A stretch of 10,198 nucleotides of DNA from Bacteroidales bacterium (GTDB lineage: Bacteria > Bacteroidota > Bacteroidia > Bacteroidales > UBA932), in assembly GCA_017429205.1 (NCBI GenBank), contig JAFRPH010000081.1, positions 1 through 10,198 on the forward strand. The letters are read 5' to 3'. Below are positions 1 to 7,569 of the stretch, one piece after another. The notes under the pieces are model-generated. The model saw only the letters and a program-made list of their open reading frames with translations. It did not search any database and was not told where the DNA came from. Every line of letters starts with the position of its first letter. Position 1 is the first letter of the stretch. The position numbers were made by a program, and so were the translations under genes.

Positions 1-3000
1 CCGCGGAAGCGATCACCGAGGAGCCCGCACCCGAGGCCACCGCGGAAGCGGTCACCGAGGAGGCCGCACCCGAAACCACCGCGGAAGCGGCAACCGAAGA
101 GCCTGCGCCCGAGGCCACCGCCGAAGCGGTCACCGAGGAGCCCGTGCCCGAGGCCACCGCGGAAGCGGTCACCGAGGAGCCCGCGCCCGAGGCCACCGCG
201 GAAGCGGTCACCGAGCAGCCTGCACCCGAGGCCACCGCCGAAGCGGTCACCGAAGAGCCCGCGCCCGAGGCCACCGCGGAAGCGGTCACCGAGGAGCCCG
301 CACCCGAGGCCACCGCGGAAGCGGTCACCGAGGAGCCCGCGCCCGAGGCCAGCGCCGAAGCGGTCACCGAGGAAGCGGTCACCGAGGAGCCCACTCCCGA
401 GGCCACCGCGGAAGCGGTCACTGAGGAACCTGTGCCCGAGGCCACCGCGGAAGCGGCAACCGAGGAGCCCGCGCCCGAAGCCACCGCGGAAGCCGCGGAA
501 ACCACCGAGGAAGCCCCCGCCGAGGAGCCTGACCTGGTGATCGGCGGCCTGCGCTATCTGCTCACCGACAGCGGCGACGCCGTGATCATCGGCTGCACGG
601 ACGACCTGCCGGCGGACCTGACGATCCCCGAAACCCTCGACGGACACCCGGTGACGGAGATCGCCGCGGACGCCTTTGCCTATCACCTCGCCCTGAACCG
701 ACTGACCGTACCCGGGACGGTGAAAACCGTCGGCGACCGGGCCTTCTTCGCCTGCGCCGGACTCAGGGACGTGAACCTCCTCACCGGCATCGGGACCGTC
801 GGCGCGAAGGCCTTCTCCGGCTGCCTGAGCCTGGAGACCGCCGACATCGGCGAGGGGATCGCCCTGGGCGACGCCGCCTTCGCCGCCTGCCCGAGATTGG
901 CCGGCGTGACCCTCCCCAACAGCTTCACCCTCGCCGGGAGCGATGCCTTCACCGGCGACACGGCGGCCGTTTTCGCGAACCACGGCTTCCTCTATACGTT
1001 CTCCGGCGGGGCGGCCGTCCTCACCGGCCACACGGGCCTCGGCGGAGCCATCGCCCTGCCCGGAACCCTCAACGGCTGCCCGGTGACCGCTGTCGGCAAG
1101 GGCGCCTTCCGCGGGCGTACCGACCTGACCGGGGTCACGTTCCCGGCCGGGATCACTTCCGTCGGGGAGGAGGCTTTTGCCGCGAGCGGCCTCACCGCCC
1201 TGACACTCCCCGCGTCCGTGGCCTCGGTCGGCGCCCGCGCCTTCGCGGACTGCGCGTCCCTGACCGACGTGACTGTGGAAAGCGGCGAGATCGCCGTCGA
1301 CCCGACCGCCTTTGCGGGCTGCACGGTCCTGACCATGCGCGGCTTCAGCGACGGGTTCTCCTATGCCCTGCGCGACGGGGCCGTGACCCTCACCGGCTGT
1401 ACCGGGGAGCTTCCGGCGGAGCTGACCCTGCCCGCTTCCATCGGCGGCAGCCCGGTCACCGCGGTGGCGGAGAACGCCTTCGCCGACTCCGACACACTCA
1501 CCCGCCTGACCATCCCTGAGGGGATCACAGGGATCGGCCGAGGTGCCTTCGCCGGGTGCGCGGCCCTGACCGACGTGACGCTCGGCGGCGATGCGGTGCT
1601 GGCGGAGGGCGCCTTCGCGGACTGCCCGGCCCTCACTCTCCACGAACCGAACTATTCCTTCAGCCTCCCGGGCGACGCCGCCGTCATCACCGCCGCGCGC
1701 AGAGCGGAGGGCGCGCTGGCCGTGCCCCCGACCCTCTGCGGCCGCATGGTTGCCGCCATCGACGTCGCTGCCTTCAGCGGCAACACGGGCATCACCTCGG
1801 TTTCGATCCCGGCCTGTGTGACGGGCATCTGCCGCGGCGCCTTTGCCGACTGCACCGCGCTGCGCCGCCTCACGGTGGCCGAAGGCGGCGAATGGGCTTC
1901 CATTGTCATCGCTGAGGAGGCCTTCAGGGGCTGCACGGCCCTGACCTCCGTCACGATCCCGGCCTACGCGCTGATCGGGAAGGATGCCTTCGCCGGCTGC
2001 ACCGTGACCGGCAAGTGCGGCATGTACGACTACGCCCTCACCCCGGACGGCGGGGCGGAGATCACCGCCTTCACCTATGACGTCACCGATCAGCTGGTCA
2101 TCCCGGCGACCTTCGACGGGCGTCCGGCCGAGGCGATCGCGGCGGGCGTCTTCAGCGGCAAGAGCATGACCTCGGTGGAGATCCCCGGCACGGTCGTGCG
2201 GATCGGCGAGCGCGCGTTCGCCGGCTGCGGCCGCCTGACCGGCGTGACCCTGCCCGCCGGCGTGCGGGAGATCGGCGACGGCGCCTTTGACCACTGCATG
2301 GCGATGGAGGCCTTCCGCGTGGCGGAGGGCAGCGAAACCTTCCGGGCGGAGGGCGGCGCGCTCTTCCGCTCCGACGGCGTCCTCCTCCAGTGCCCCGCCG
2401 GCGGCGGGACGGCCGACCTGGTGATCCCCGAGGGCACGGTGCGCGTCCTGCCCGGCGCTTTCTCCGGCTGCACGGGCCTGCGGAGCGTGATGGTCCCCGC
2501 CTCCCTCACCGCCCTGCCCGGGGACGCCTTCGCGGAGTGCACCTCCCTGCAGCGGATCGAGGCCGACGGCGCGAACCCGGTCTTCCGGAGCGCGGACGGC
2601 GTCCTCTTCAGCAAGGAGGGCGTGCTGGTCTGCTTCCCCGCGGCGAAGACCGGCGATCGGTACGAGATCCCCGAGGGCACGCCGCGCATCGGCCCCTACG
2701 CCTTCTGCGGCTGCGCGGGCCTGACCGACATCGTGATCCCGGACAGCGTGACCTCCATCGGGGCCTATGCCTTCTCCGGCTGCGGCCGCCTGACCGGCGT
2801 GGCGATCCCGAACCGTGTGTCCGACATCGGGGACTACGCCTTCCTCAATTGCGTCAGCCTGACGAAGGTCGTGATCCGCGAGGGCGCGATGTGCCTGGGC
2901 ACCTACATGTTCGCGGGCTGCGTGAACCTGCAGAGCGTGATGATCCCCGAGAGCGTGTCCCGGATGGGGGACAACCCCTTCATCTGGTGCGTCTCCCTGC

Positions 3001-3389
3001 AGCGGATCGAAGTCCACCCCTACAACATGAGTTTTTCGGGCGAGGACGGGGTCCTCTTCGAGGTGGGCACCGGAAGGCTGGTGAGCTATCCCGCCGGACG
3101 CCCCGGCGTGGAATACACGGTGCCGCAGTCGGCGAAGATCATCGGCGTTTCCGCCTTCGACAGCTGCGGCGGCCTGCAGCGCGTCGCCCTGCAGAGCGGC
3201 GTCACGGCCGTGGAGCGCTGGGCCTTCGCCAAGTGCACGTCCCTGACCTCGGTCCGGATCCCCGCCAGCGTCGCGCAGATCGGGGAGAGCGTCTTCGACC
3301 TCGGATCCCCGGTCGTCGTCACCGTGGACAGCGGCAGCCCCGCCGAGGGCTACTGCCGGAAGTACGGGATCGCGTTTGAGGTGAGATGA
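1..3389 (+). CDS. BspA-like leucine-rich-repeat (LRR_5) surface protein, 5'-truncated by the window
   Basis: The frame is open from base 3 to the TGA at 3387-3389, giving 1128 visible residues. The true start and any signal peptide lie upstream. A GTG at 144 looks like a start but is an ordinary valine inside the repeat region. From 3 to about 530 the protein is a low-complexity acidic Pro/Ala/Thr/Glu stretch of 13-residue repeats (consensus [13 protein letters not shown]). From about 531 it is a long array of LRR_5 (BspA/Treponema pallidum type) repeats with the recurring pattern 'AF.GC..LT.V.IP..V..IG'. Five cassettes begin with a Y/F-rich strand then 'LTIP.TLDG.PVT.I' (near 549, 987, 1356, 1653, 2025). 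Three further cassettes carry 'F.S.DGVLF....L..YP' (near 2340, 2574, 3024). The end reads [15 protein letters not shown], with no LPXTG, membrane anchor or SLH domain. In known BspA proteins such domains mediate adhesion at the cell surface; export here is inferred because the N-terminus is missing. An intrinsic terminator follows. Confidence 0.9.
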   Translation, partial: AEAITEEPAPEATAEAVTEEAAPETTAEAATEEPAPEATAEAVTEEPVPEATAEAVTEEPAPEATAEAVTEQPAPEATAEAVTEEPAPEATAEAVTEEPAPEATAEAVTEEPAPEASAEAVTEEAVTEEPTPEATAEAVTEEPVPEATAEAATEEPAPEATAEAAETTEEAPAEEPDLVIGGLRYLLTDSGDAVIIGCTDDLPADLTIPETLDGHPVTEIAADAFAYHLALNRLTVPGTVKTVGDRAFFACAGLRDVNLLTGIGTVGAKAFSGCLSLETADIGEGIALGDAAFAACPRLAGVTLPNSFTLAGSDAFTGDTAAVFANHGFLYTFSGGAAVLTGHTGLGGAIALPGTLNGCPVTAVGKGAFRGRTDLTGVTFPAGITSVGEEAFAASGLTALTLPASVASVGARAFADCASLTDVTVESGEIAVDPTAFAGCTVLTMRGFSDGFSYALRDGAVTLTGCTGELPAELTLPASIGGSPVTAVAENAFADSDTLTRLTIPEGITGIGRGAFAGCAALTDVTLGGDAVLAEGAFADCPALTLHEPNYSFSLPGDAAVITAARRAEGALAVPPTLCGRMVAAIDVAAFSGNTGITSVSIPACVTGICRGAFADCTALRRLTVAEGGEWASIVIAEEAFRGCTALTSVTIPAYALIGKDAFAGCTVTGKCGMYDYALTPDGGAEITAFTYDVTDQLVIPATFDGRPAEAIAAGVFSGKSMTSVEIPGTVVRIGERAFAGCGRLTGVTLPAGVREIGDGAFDHCMAMEAFRVAEGSETFRAEGGALFRSDGVLLQCPAGGGTADLVIPEGTVRVLPGAFSGCTGLRSVMVPASLTALPGDAFAECTSLQRIEADGANPVFRSADGVLFSKEGVLVCFPAAKTGDRYEIPEGTPRIGPYAFCGCAGLTDIVIPDSVTSIGAYAFSGCGRLTGVAIPNRVSDIGDYAFLNCVSLTKVVIREGAMCLGTYMFAGCVNLQSVMIPESVSRMGDNPFIWCVSLQRIEVHPYNMSFSGEDGVLFEVGTGRLVSYPAGRPGVEYTVPQSAKIIGVSAFDSCGGLQRVALQSGVTAVERWAFAKCTSLTSVRIPASVAQIGESVFDLGSPVVVTVDSGSPAEGYCRKYGIAFEVR
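3..530 (+). repeat. 39-bp in-frame tandem coding repeat (about 13 units)
   Basis: The same 39-bp unit, encoding [13 protein letters not shown] with small variations (T to S, E to Q, A to V), recurs head to tail from the window edge to about 530. One unit near 355-390 carries an extra five codons duplicating AVTEE. The last unit degenerates to [18 protein letters not shown]. The unit is a multiple of three, so copy-number change would alter length but not frame. It probably forms an extended spacer between the cell surface and the LRR domain. The array may continue upstream of the window. Confidence 0.9.
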
Positions 3390-3446
3390 CCGCAGGCTCC
3401 CGGGCCGCATCCGGAAACACTGGGAATGACCCGGATATCCTTCCGC

Positions 3447-3482
3447 AAAAACAGCCGGCGGCTTTGCACCGTCGGCTGTTTT
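3447..3482 (+). terminator. Intrinsic terminator after the LRR gene
   Basis: The arms AAAACAGCCG (3448-3457) and CGGCTGTTTT (3473-3482) pair perfectly. The stem extends inward through a G-T wobble and three more G-C pairs to a loop at 3462-3468. The right arm ends in TTTT and the left side begins with a run of A, so it could work in both directions. It starts about 58 bp after the stop codon of the LRR gene. Confidence 0.8.
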
Positions 3483-3493
3483 GATGGGGAAAG

Positions 3494-3672
3494 GGTATGC
3501 GCCTGCGGGCGCACCAAAGGGCTTTCCGATCGCCCTCTGGACTCCTTCGGGCGCCGTCCCGTTAATGATAGTCTTTGGGGATTGAAAGTCTTTTTCCGAC
3601 TTCGCATCACCTGATGACACATAAGGAAGAGAGGGCCCGAAGGGTCCAGGGATTCGGAGCCCCCGGCAAACA
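3494..3672. repeat. Composite palindromic element E1 (single copy, variant right arm)
   Basis: The left arm A runs from about 3494 to 3565. It contains hairpin H1 (stem TGCGCC/GGCGCA, loop TGCG) and H2 (CCAAAGGGC pairing with GCCCTCTGG, loop TTTCCGATC, one A-C mismatch). A small H3 follows (CGGG/CCCG). The spacer contains the family motif GTCTTTGGGGATTGAAAGTC. The right arm starts near 3635 with CCCGAAGGGTCCAGGG but then switches to a variant, GATTCGGAGCCCCCGG, shared with E4 and not with the other copies. The right end is uncertain and runs up to the end of the 505-residue gene. Nothing in 3483-3677 looks like a gene; short ORFs here are by-products of the element. Confidence 0.8.
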
Positions 3673-3677
3673 CCTTT

Positions 3678-5195
3678 TCAGCGCTTTTCCTCCACGGTTC
3701 CGGCGATCAGCTTGTCCATCCGGCCGCGGACGCCCTCGTTGGGCTCGATCACGCGGAGGGCGGCGAGGAGACGGTGCGTCTGCGGCAGGAGGGCGGAAAG
3801 GGGCTCGCCGCGGGCGGCCGTCCAGGCCTCGAGGACAGCGAGGCCCATGTTCCGCAGGCGCACCGGCGCGCACTGCAGCGCGGTCTCCACAAAGTCAAGC
3901 CCCTCCCCGGGACGGTCACGCAGGGCCTGCAGCGCGATCTCCAGCGCGTTCATCTTCCACATCTCGAGGCCGGTGTTCAGGCTCTGGTCGGTGGGCGGGG
4001 CCTTCATCTCCTCGAGCGGGAGCTTCTCCCGGCAGAGGGCGATCATCCGGTCCTGATACGACGGGTCATGCATGAGGAGCTGGATCAGGTAGATCTGCTT
4101 GCTGAAGTCGGCCTGCGTGACGCGGAAGAAATCCTCCTTGCAGTCCAGGCCCAGGGAGAGGGCCAGGGCGATGCAGCGGCCCTCCCGGACCGCCCCGGCG
4201 ACGGCGGCCCTGCAGGCGGAGGTCTGCAGCAGGCCCTCGCAGACGGAGATGATCTCCGGCCGGTCCGGCACATTGTCCTCATAATACCCGCGGATGGCGT
4301 CCACCGTCTCATAGTCCCCGGCGAGCAGCTTTCCCTCGCGGGCGAAGGCCAGCGCCGCGTTGAGGAAGGCCGCGATCTCCGCGTCGGGCTCCTCCATCGC
4401 GGAGATCCCCCGCACCGGGCCCTCGTCCAGCAGGCCCTCGATGATGTCCCGGATGCCAGAGAAGGTCTCCCGGGTCAGGGGGCCGCGGAGGGCCTCCGAC
4501 GCGCCGCCCTTCTCCCAGCAGGTCAGGGCGGAGTAGGCGGCCCCGATGCCGTTGTGCACGCCGTCGGTCAGCAGCCATTCACGGATCTCGGGCGTCTCGG
4601 GGGCGAGACGCTCCACGGCGTGGATGCGGCCCCAGCCGTGCACGCGCTTCGCCAGCTCCCAGACCTCGCGGTTCCCGTCCTCCCACTTCAGCATGTGGAA
4701 GATCACGAAGAGGGTGAACTCATCGCTGAGGCCGAGGGTACGGATGGCTTCGCGCGCCTCGGCAACGCTCTCCGGCCGGAAGACCTCCAGGATGGCCAGG
4801 CCGAACTTGACGGTCTCGGTGTCCTCCGCGCTGACGATGGCGAAAGAACCGAAGGCGCGCAGGTTGCGGTCGTTCAGCTCAAAGCGGTGTTCCCAGAGCA
4901 TGGCCTGCAGGGGGTCGATCAGGGGGAGGGCCCGCGCGGTGCGGCTGAGGTCGGCGAAGAGATCCATGGCGGCGGGGAGGTCGCCGGCGGAGGCGGTGCG
5001 GACGGCCTGCCCGAGCTGGGCAAGGGCGGCCTCGCCGGGCTGCGGACGGCCCATATGGTAGAGGGCCACGCCGTCCTGAGCGCCGTCGGCCCAGCGGAGA
5101 CCGTCGTCGTCCCTGGGCAGCGAAAAGCCCTCCGGCAGCTCGCCGTCCACGATCGCGTCCGAGATGATCCGGTAGATGGAAGCCTTGTCAGTCAT
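3678..5195 (-). CDS. Conserved uncharacterised protein, 505 aa, helical, cytosolic
   Basis: The frame starts at ATG 5193-5195 (MTDKASIYRIISDAIVDGEL) and ends with TGA at 3678-3680. The start is chosen because AAAGGA lies 9 nt upstream. The frame also stays open 24 codons further upstream to another ATG, but those codons are repeat element E2. There is no signal peptide and no membrane segment. The protein is rich in predicted amphipathic helices, with notable blocks IRTLGLSDEFTLF, WEDGNREVWELAKRVHGWGR and HAVERLAPETPEIREWLL. It resembles from memory a family common in Clostridia. I recall relatives carrying the database label 'limonene hydroxylase', but I see no cofactor or metal motif supporting an oxygenase role. 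The repeated helices could form a HEAT-like scaffold (inference). It is divergent from the MATE gene, with a predicted promoter at 5728-5757 and a leader of about 525 nt holding E2 and E3. The last codon and stop lie in a TTTTCAGCG motif also found in E4. Confidence 0.85.
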   Translation of the reverse strand: MTDKASIYRIISDAIVDGELPEGFSLPRDDDGLRWADGAQDGVALYHMGRPQPGEAALAQLGQAVRTASAGDLPAAMDLFADLSRTARALPLIDPLQAMLWEHRFELNDRNLRAFGSFAIVSAEDTETVKFGLAILEVFRPESVAEAREAIRTLGLSDEFTLFVIFHMLKWEDGNREVWELAKRVHGWGRIHAVERLAPETPEIREWLLTDGVHNGIGAAYSALTCWEKGGASEALRGPLTRETFSGIRDIIEGLLDEGPVRGISAMEEPDAEIAAFLNAALAFAREGKLLAGDYETVDAIRGYYEDNVPDRPEIISVCEGLLQTSACRAAVAGAVREGRCIALALSLGLDCKEDFFRVTQADFSKQIYLIQLLMHDPSYQDRMIALCREKLPLEEMKAPPTDQSLNTGLEMWKMNALEIALQALRDRPGEGLDFVETALQCAPVRLRNMGLAVLEAWTAARGEPLSALLPQTHRLLAALRVIEPNEGVRGRMDKLIAGTVEEKR

Positions 5196-5204
5196 GGGGA
5201 TCCG

Positions 5205-5210
5205 TCCTTT
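5205..5210 (-). promoter_or_regulatory. Ribosome binding site that fixes the start of the 505-aa gene
   Basis: On the minus strand AAAGGA lies 9 nt before the ATG at 5193-5195. No comparable site precedes the upstream in-frame ATG at 5265-5267, which lies inside repeat E2. This supports the shorter protein. Confidence 0.75.
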
Positions 5211-5245
5211 CCGTCGCTTGTGATGCTTCCTGTTTTCGTTGATCA

Positions 5246-5442
5246 GGGTATGTGCCTGCGGGCGCACCAGAGGGCTTTCCGATCGCCCTCTGGACTCCTT
5301 CGGGCGCCGTCCCGTTAAGATAGTCTTTGGGGAAGGAAAGTCTTTTTCGACTTCGTTTTATCCAACAATACACAAGGAAGAGGTGGCCCCGAAGGGTCCA
5401 GGGGCGATCGGAAAGCCCCTGGCGCGCTCCGCAGAGCGCGGA
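5246..5442. repeat. Composite palindromic element E2 (first of tandem pair E2-E3)
   Basis: Arm A (from 5246) has H1 with one wobble (TGTGCC/GGCGCA), a perfect 9-bp H2 (CCAGAGGGC/GCCCTCTGG, loop TTTCCGATC) and H3 (CGGG/CCCG). The spacer of about 75 bp contains GAAAGTCTTTTTCGACTTC. Arm B (5387-5442) has CCAGGGGC/GCCCCTGG with loop GATCGGAAA, which is the reverse complement of the H2 loop, and an end hairpin CGCGCTC/GAGCGCG with loop CGCA (5423-5440). The copy lies in the gap upstream of the 505-residue gene. It is separated from E3 by about 26 bp that themselves form an 8-bp inverted repeat (TCCCTCTC/GAGAGGGA). Confidence 0.85.
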
Positions 5443-5468
5443 TCCCTCTCCTCTTTTGTTTGCAGAGA

Positions 5469-5668
5469 GGGAATGCGCCTGCGGGCGCACCAGAGGACTT
5501 TCCGATCGCCCTCTGGACTCCTTCGGGGCGCCGTCCCGTTAAGAGAGTCTTTGGGGATTGAAAGTCTTTTTCAACTTCACTTTACCTGACAATACACAAG
5601 GAAGAGGGGACCCCGAAGGGTCCAGGGGCGATCGGAAAGCCCCTGGCGCGCTCCGCAGAGCGCGGATC
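5469..5668. repeat. Composite palindromic element E3 (second of tandem pair)
   Basis: It has the same organisation and orientation as E2. The left H2 stem carries one change (CCAGAGGAC against GCCCTCTGG). The spacer is very similar to that of E2. The right arm, through the CGCGCTC/GAGCGCG hairpin, looks identical to that of E2 over about 55 bases. The distance from the start of E2 to the start of E3 is about 224 bp. Confidence 0.85.
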
Positions 5669-5727
5669 CTTCATCCCAACGGAATCTTCGGCGAAACCTG
5701 GGAGACACCTTTCCTTTTCTGCCCCCG

Positions 5728-5757
5728 ATTATACCACGGAAACCCTTCCGGAATCAA
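5728..5757 (-). promoter_or_regulatory. Predicted extended -10 sigma-A promoter for the 505-aa gene
   Basis: Read on the minus strand, TTGATT (5752-5757) is followed by an 18-nt spacer and TGGTATAAT. This is a perfect -10 box at 5728-5733 with the TG of an extended -10. Transcription would start near 5721 and cross E3 and E2 before reaching the ATG at 5195. It is back-to-back with the MATE promoter, the two -35 boxes being 12 nt apart. Confidence 0.6.
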
Positions 5758-5769
5758 GGGATCGCGCCC

Positions 5770-5798
5770 TTGACACGCGCCGCGGGGGTCCGTATACT
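5770..5798 (+). promoter_or_regulatory. Sigma-A promoter of the MATE transporter gene
   Basis: A consensus TTGACA at 5770-5775 is separated by exactly 17 nt from TATACT at 5793-5798. A start near 5805 gives a leader of about 40 nt to the ATG at 5846, whose ribosome binding site GAGGAG is at 5835-5840. I see no obvious operator palindrome in the leader. Confidence 0.8.
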
Positions 5799-5845
5799 TT
5801 TCCCTGTGGCGCCGGGTCCATCTGATCCGCCGCCGAGGAGGCCTT

Positions 5846-7261
5846 ATGACTATCTCCACACTGAAAAAGCGGTTCATCGGGGACCGCGCTTTTTACCGGA
5901 TGATCCTCGGCATCGCCGTGCCGATCATGGTGCAGAACGGGATCACCAACTTCGTCTCCCTGCTCGACGGCATCATGGTGGGCCGCACGACGCCGGAACA
6001 GATGAGCGGCGTCACGATCGTCAACCAGCTGCTCTTCGTGTACAGCCTGTGCATCTTCGGCGGGCTGAGCGGGGCGGGCATATTTACGGCGCAGTTTTAC
6101 GGACACAAAGACTGGGAGGGCATCCGCCGCACCTTCCGCTACAAGCTCTGGCTGGCGGTGATCCTGACCGGCGGCGCCCTTACCCTCTTCCTCACCGCGG
6201 GCCCGCAGCTGATCAGCCTCTACCTGCGCAATGAGACCGACGACCCGGAGCTGATCCGCCTCACCCTGGGATACGGCCTGGACTATCTCCACCTGATGCT
6301 CCCCGGCCTTCTGCCCTTCATGATGGTGCAGGTCTACACCTCCTCCCTGCGCGAGTGCTCCGAGACCGTCCTCCCGATGAAGGCCGGCATCACCGCGGTG
6401 CTGACGAACCTCGCCCTCAACTGGATCCTGATCTTCGGCCATTTCGGCTTTGAGCCGATGGGCGTGCGCGGCGCGGCGATCGCCACGACGATCTCCCGCT
6501 ATGTCGAGGCCGCGATCGTCATTGGCTGGACACACACCCACCGCGAGCGCTGCCACTGGGCGGAGCGGCTCTACCGCACGCTCCGCGTCCCGGCGGCGGA
6601 GGTGAAGCGGTTCTTTGTCCGCGGCTTCCCGCTGCTGATCAACGAGGCGCTGTGGTCCGGCGGTCAGGCGATCCTCACCCAGTGCTATTCCGAGCGCGGC
6701 CTGGAGGCGGTGCAGGCGTTCAACGTCTCCTCCACGATCGGCAACCTGTTCATGATCGTGTTCATCTCCCTGGGCAGCTCGGTGTCGATCATCGTGGGCC
6801 AGCGCCTCGGCGCGGGGCGGATGGCGGAGGCCCGGGATGTGGACAACAAGCTGATCGCCTTCTCGGTGCTCTGCTCGGTGGGCACGGGGCTGATCATGTT
6901 CCTGGTCTGTCCGCTCTTCCCGCGGCTGTACAACATCAGCGACACGGCCCGTGAGACGGCGGTCCGCCTGATGCGGGTCAACGCCTGCTTCATGCCGGTG
7001 CATGCCTTCCTCAACGCGGCGTATTTCACCCTTCGCTCGGGCGGAAAGACCTGGATCACCTTCTTCTTCGACTGCGGGTTTGTGTGGATCGCGTCGATCC
7101 CCCTGGCCTGGTTCCTCAGCCGCGGGACGGATGTCGGGGTGGTGACGATGTTCGCCTTGGTCAGCGCCGCGGACCTGATCAAGTGCGCGGCGGGGTTCTT
7201 CATGGTCCGCGGGAACAAGTGGATGCACAATATCGTCGGGGATGAGGGCGGAAAGGCATGA
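5846..7261 (+). CDS. MATE family efflux transporter
   Basis: This is a 471-residue integral membrane protein of typical MATE length, with about twelve hydrophobic segments. ATG 5846 is preceded by GAGGAG with a 5-nt gap. The first transmembrane segment has the family pattern PIMVQNGITNFVSLLDGIMV, with Asp41 placed where MATE proteins keep a conserved acidic residue. The start of the second half reads PLLINEALWSGG, with Glu267 in a position typical of segment 7. The repeat of this architecture in both halves (near residues 20-50 and 255-285) supports the assignment. MATE proteins export cationic drugs, toxic metabolites or peptides using a Na+ or H+ gradient; the substrate cannot be read from sequence. 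The gene is transcribed alone from its own promoter, divergently from the 505-residue gene. The stop codon is followed after 2 nt by a MITE-like palindrome, with no conventional terminator in between. Confidence 0.92.
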   Translation: MTISTLKKRFIGDRAFYRMILGIAVPIMVQNGITNFVSLLDGIMVGRTTPEQMSGVTIVNQLLFVYSLCIFGGLSGAGIFTAQFYGHKDWEGIRRTFRYKLWLAVILTGGALTLFLTAGPQLISLYLRNETDDPELIRLTLGYGLDYLHLMLPGLLPFMMVQVYTSSLRECSETVLPMKAGITAVLTNLALNWILIFGHFGFEPMGVRGAAIATTISRYVEAAIVIGWTHTHRERCHWAERLYRTLRVPAAEVKRFFVRGFPLLINEALWSGGQAILTQCYSERGLEAVQAFNVSSTIGNLFMIVFISLGSSVSIIVGQRLGAGRMAEARDVDNKLIAFSVLCSVGTGLIMFLVCPLFPRLYNISDTARETAVRLMRVNACFMPVHAFLNAAYFTLRSGGKTWITFFFDCGFVWIASIPLAWFLSRGTDVGVVTMFALVSAADLIKCAAGFFMVRGNKWMHNIVGDEGGKA

Positions 7262-7263
7262 AA

Positions 7264-7373
7264 AACCTCTCTGTCACTGCGGTGACATCTCCCCTTTCAG
7301 GGGAGACATGGATAGTTAGTTACCCAAACATCTCCTGAAAGGAGAGGGGGACTGCCGCAGCGGTGGAGAGGTT
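7264..7373. mobile_element. MITE-like palindromic element, copy 1
   Basis: This 110-bp element is bounded by AACCTCTC (7264-7271) and GAGAGGTT (7366-7373), and the imperfect inverted repeat extends about 30 bp inward. Two internal hairpins are visible: TCTCCCC/GGGGAGA with loop TTTCA (7288-7306), and TCTCC/GGAGA with loop TGAAA (7331-7345). A second copy lies at 10020-10128 with about 85% similarity by eye. It carries no coding capacity. Similar CTCTCC/GGGGAG palindromes are familiar to me from intergenic DNA of gut Clostridia. Its hairpins could act as the 3' end structure of the MATE mRNA. Confidence 0.8.
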
Positions 7374-7408
7374 CCCTGACAAGCTAATCCGATTAATATA
7401 CTTAGCGT

Positions 7409-7530
7409 GCCCCGAAGGGTCCAGGGATTCGGAGCGCCCGGAAAACTGTCCGGGGGACAGTTTTCAGCGAAGAATGGGCGGCAGCCCCGGATCGATCGGA
7501 AAGCCCCTGGCGCGCTCCGCAGAGCGCGGA
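7409..7530. repeat. Element E4: chimeric right arm following the MITE-like element
   Basis: It has no left arm A. It starts with CCCGAAGGGTCCAGGG and then the variant GATTCGGAGCGCCCGG shared with E1. A strong hairpin follows and then the ordinary B end (GATCGGAAAGCCCCTGG plus the CGCGCTC/GAGCGCG hairpin). The 37 bp between the MITE-like element and this arm resemble the corresponding bases in E7 (both read roughly CA.GCT...CCGAT..AT..ACT). E4 therefore looks like the right part of an E7-type composite whose left part is missing. Confidence 0.7.
7441..7465. terminator. 11-bp hairpin with A/T flanks, possible terminator for the MATE gene
   Basis: GAAAACTGTCC (7441-7451) pairs perfectly with GGACAGTTTTC (7455-7465) around a GGG loop. 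The stem ends in TTTT on the right and starts with AAAA on the left. The U-run is short and part of the stem, so terminator activity is only possible. It lies within E4, 180 bp after the MATE stop. Confidence 0.4.
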
Positions 7531-7569
7531 ACCCTGTCCTTTCACTTTGGCAGATCGTTCCGCTGAAAA

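Noticed and set aside
3..530. Possible CRISPR array
   Set aside because: The 39-bp units are directly adjacent without unique spacers and are translated in frame, so this is a coding tandem repeat.
3774..5318. Long plus-strand reading frame of 514 codons
   Set aside because: It is the antisense of the 505-aa gene. The minus strand has a sensible ribosome binding site, a promoter and a familiar protein sequence, while the plus frame is compositionally odd (Gly/Ala/Arg/Val-rich) and runs into repeat E2.
5401..5415. Sequencing adapter contamination, because GATCGGAA resembles a common adapter start
   Set aside because: The match breaks after eight bases (GATCGGAAAGCC), recurs at several internal loci, and is embedded in a conserved palindrome.
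5729..7228. Long minus-strand reading frame opposite the MATE gene
   Set aside because: Antisense shadow caused by high GC content. The plus strand encodes a clear transmembrane transporter with a consensus promoter and ribosome binding site.
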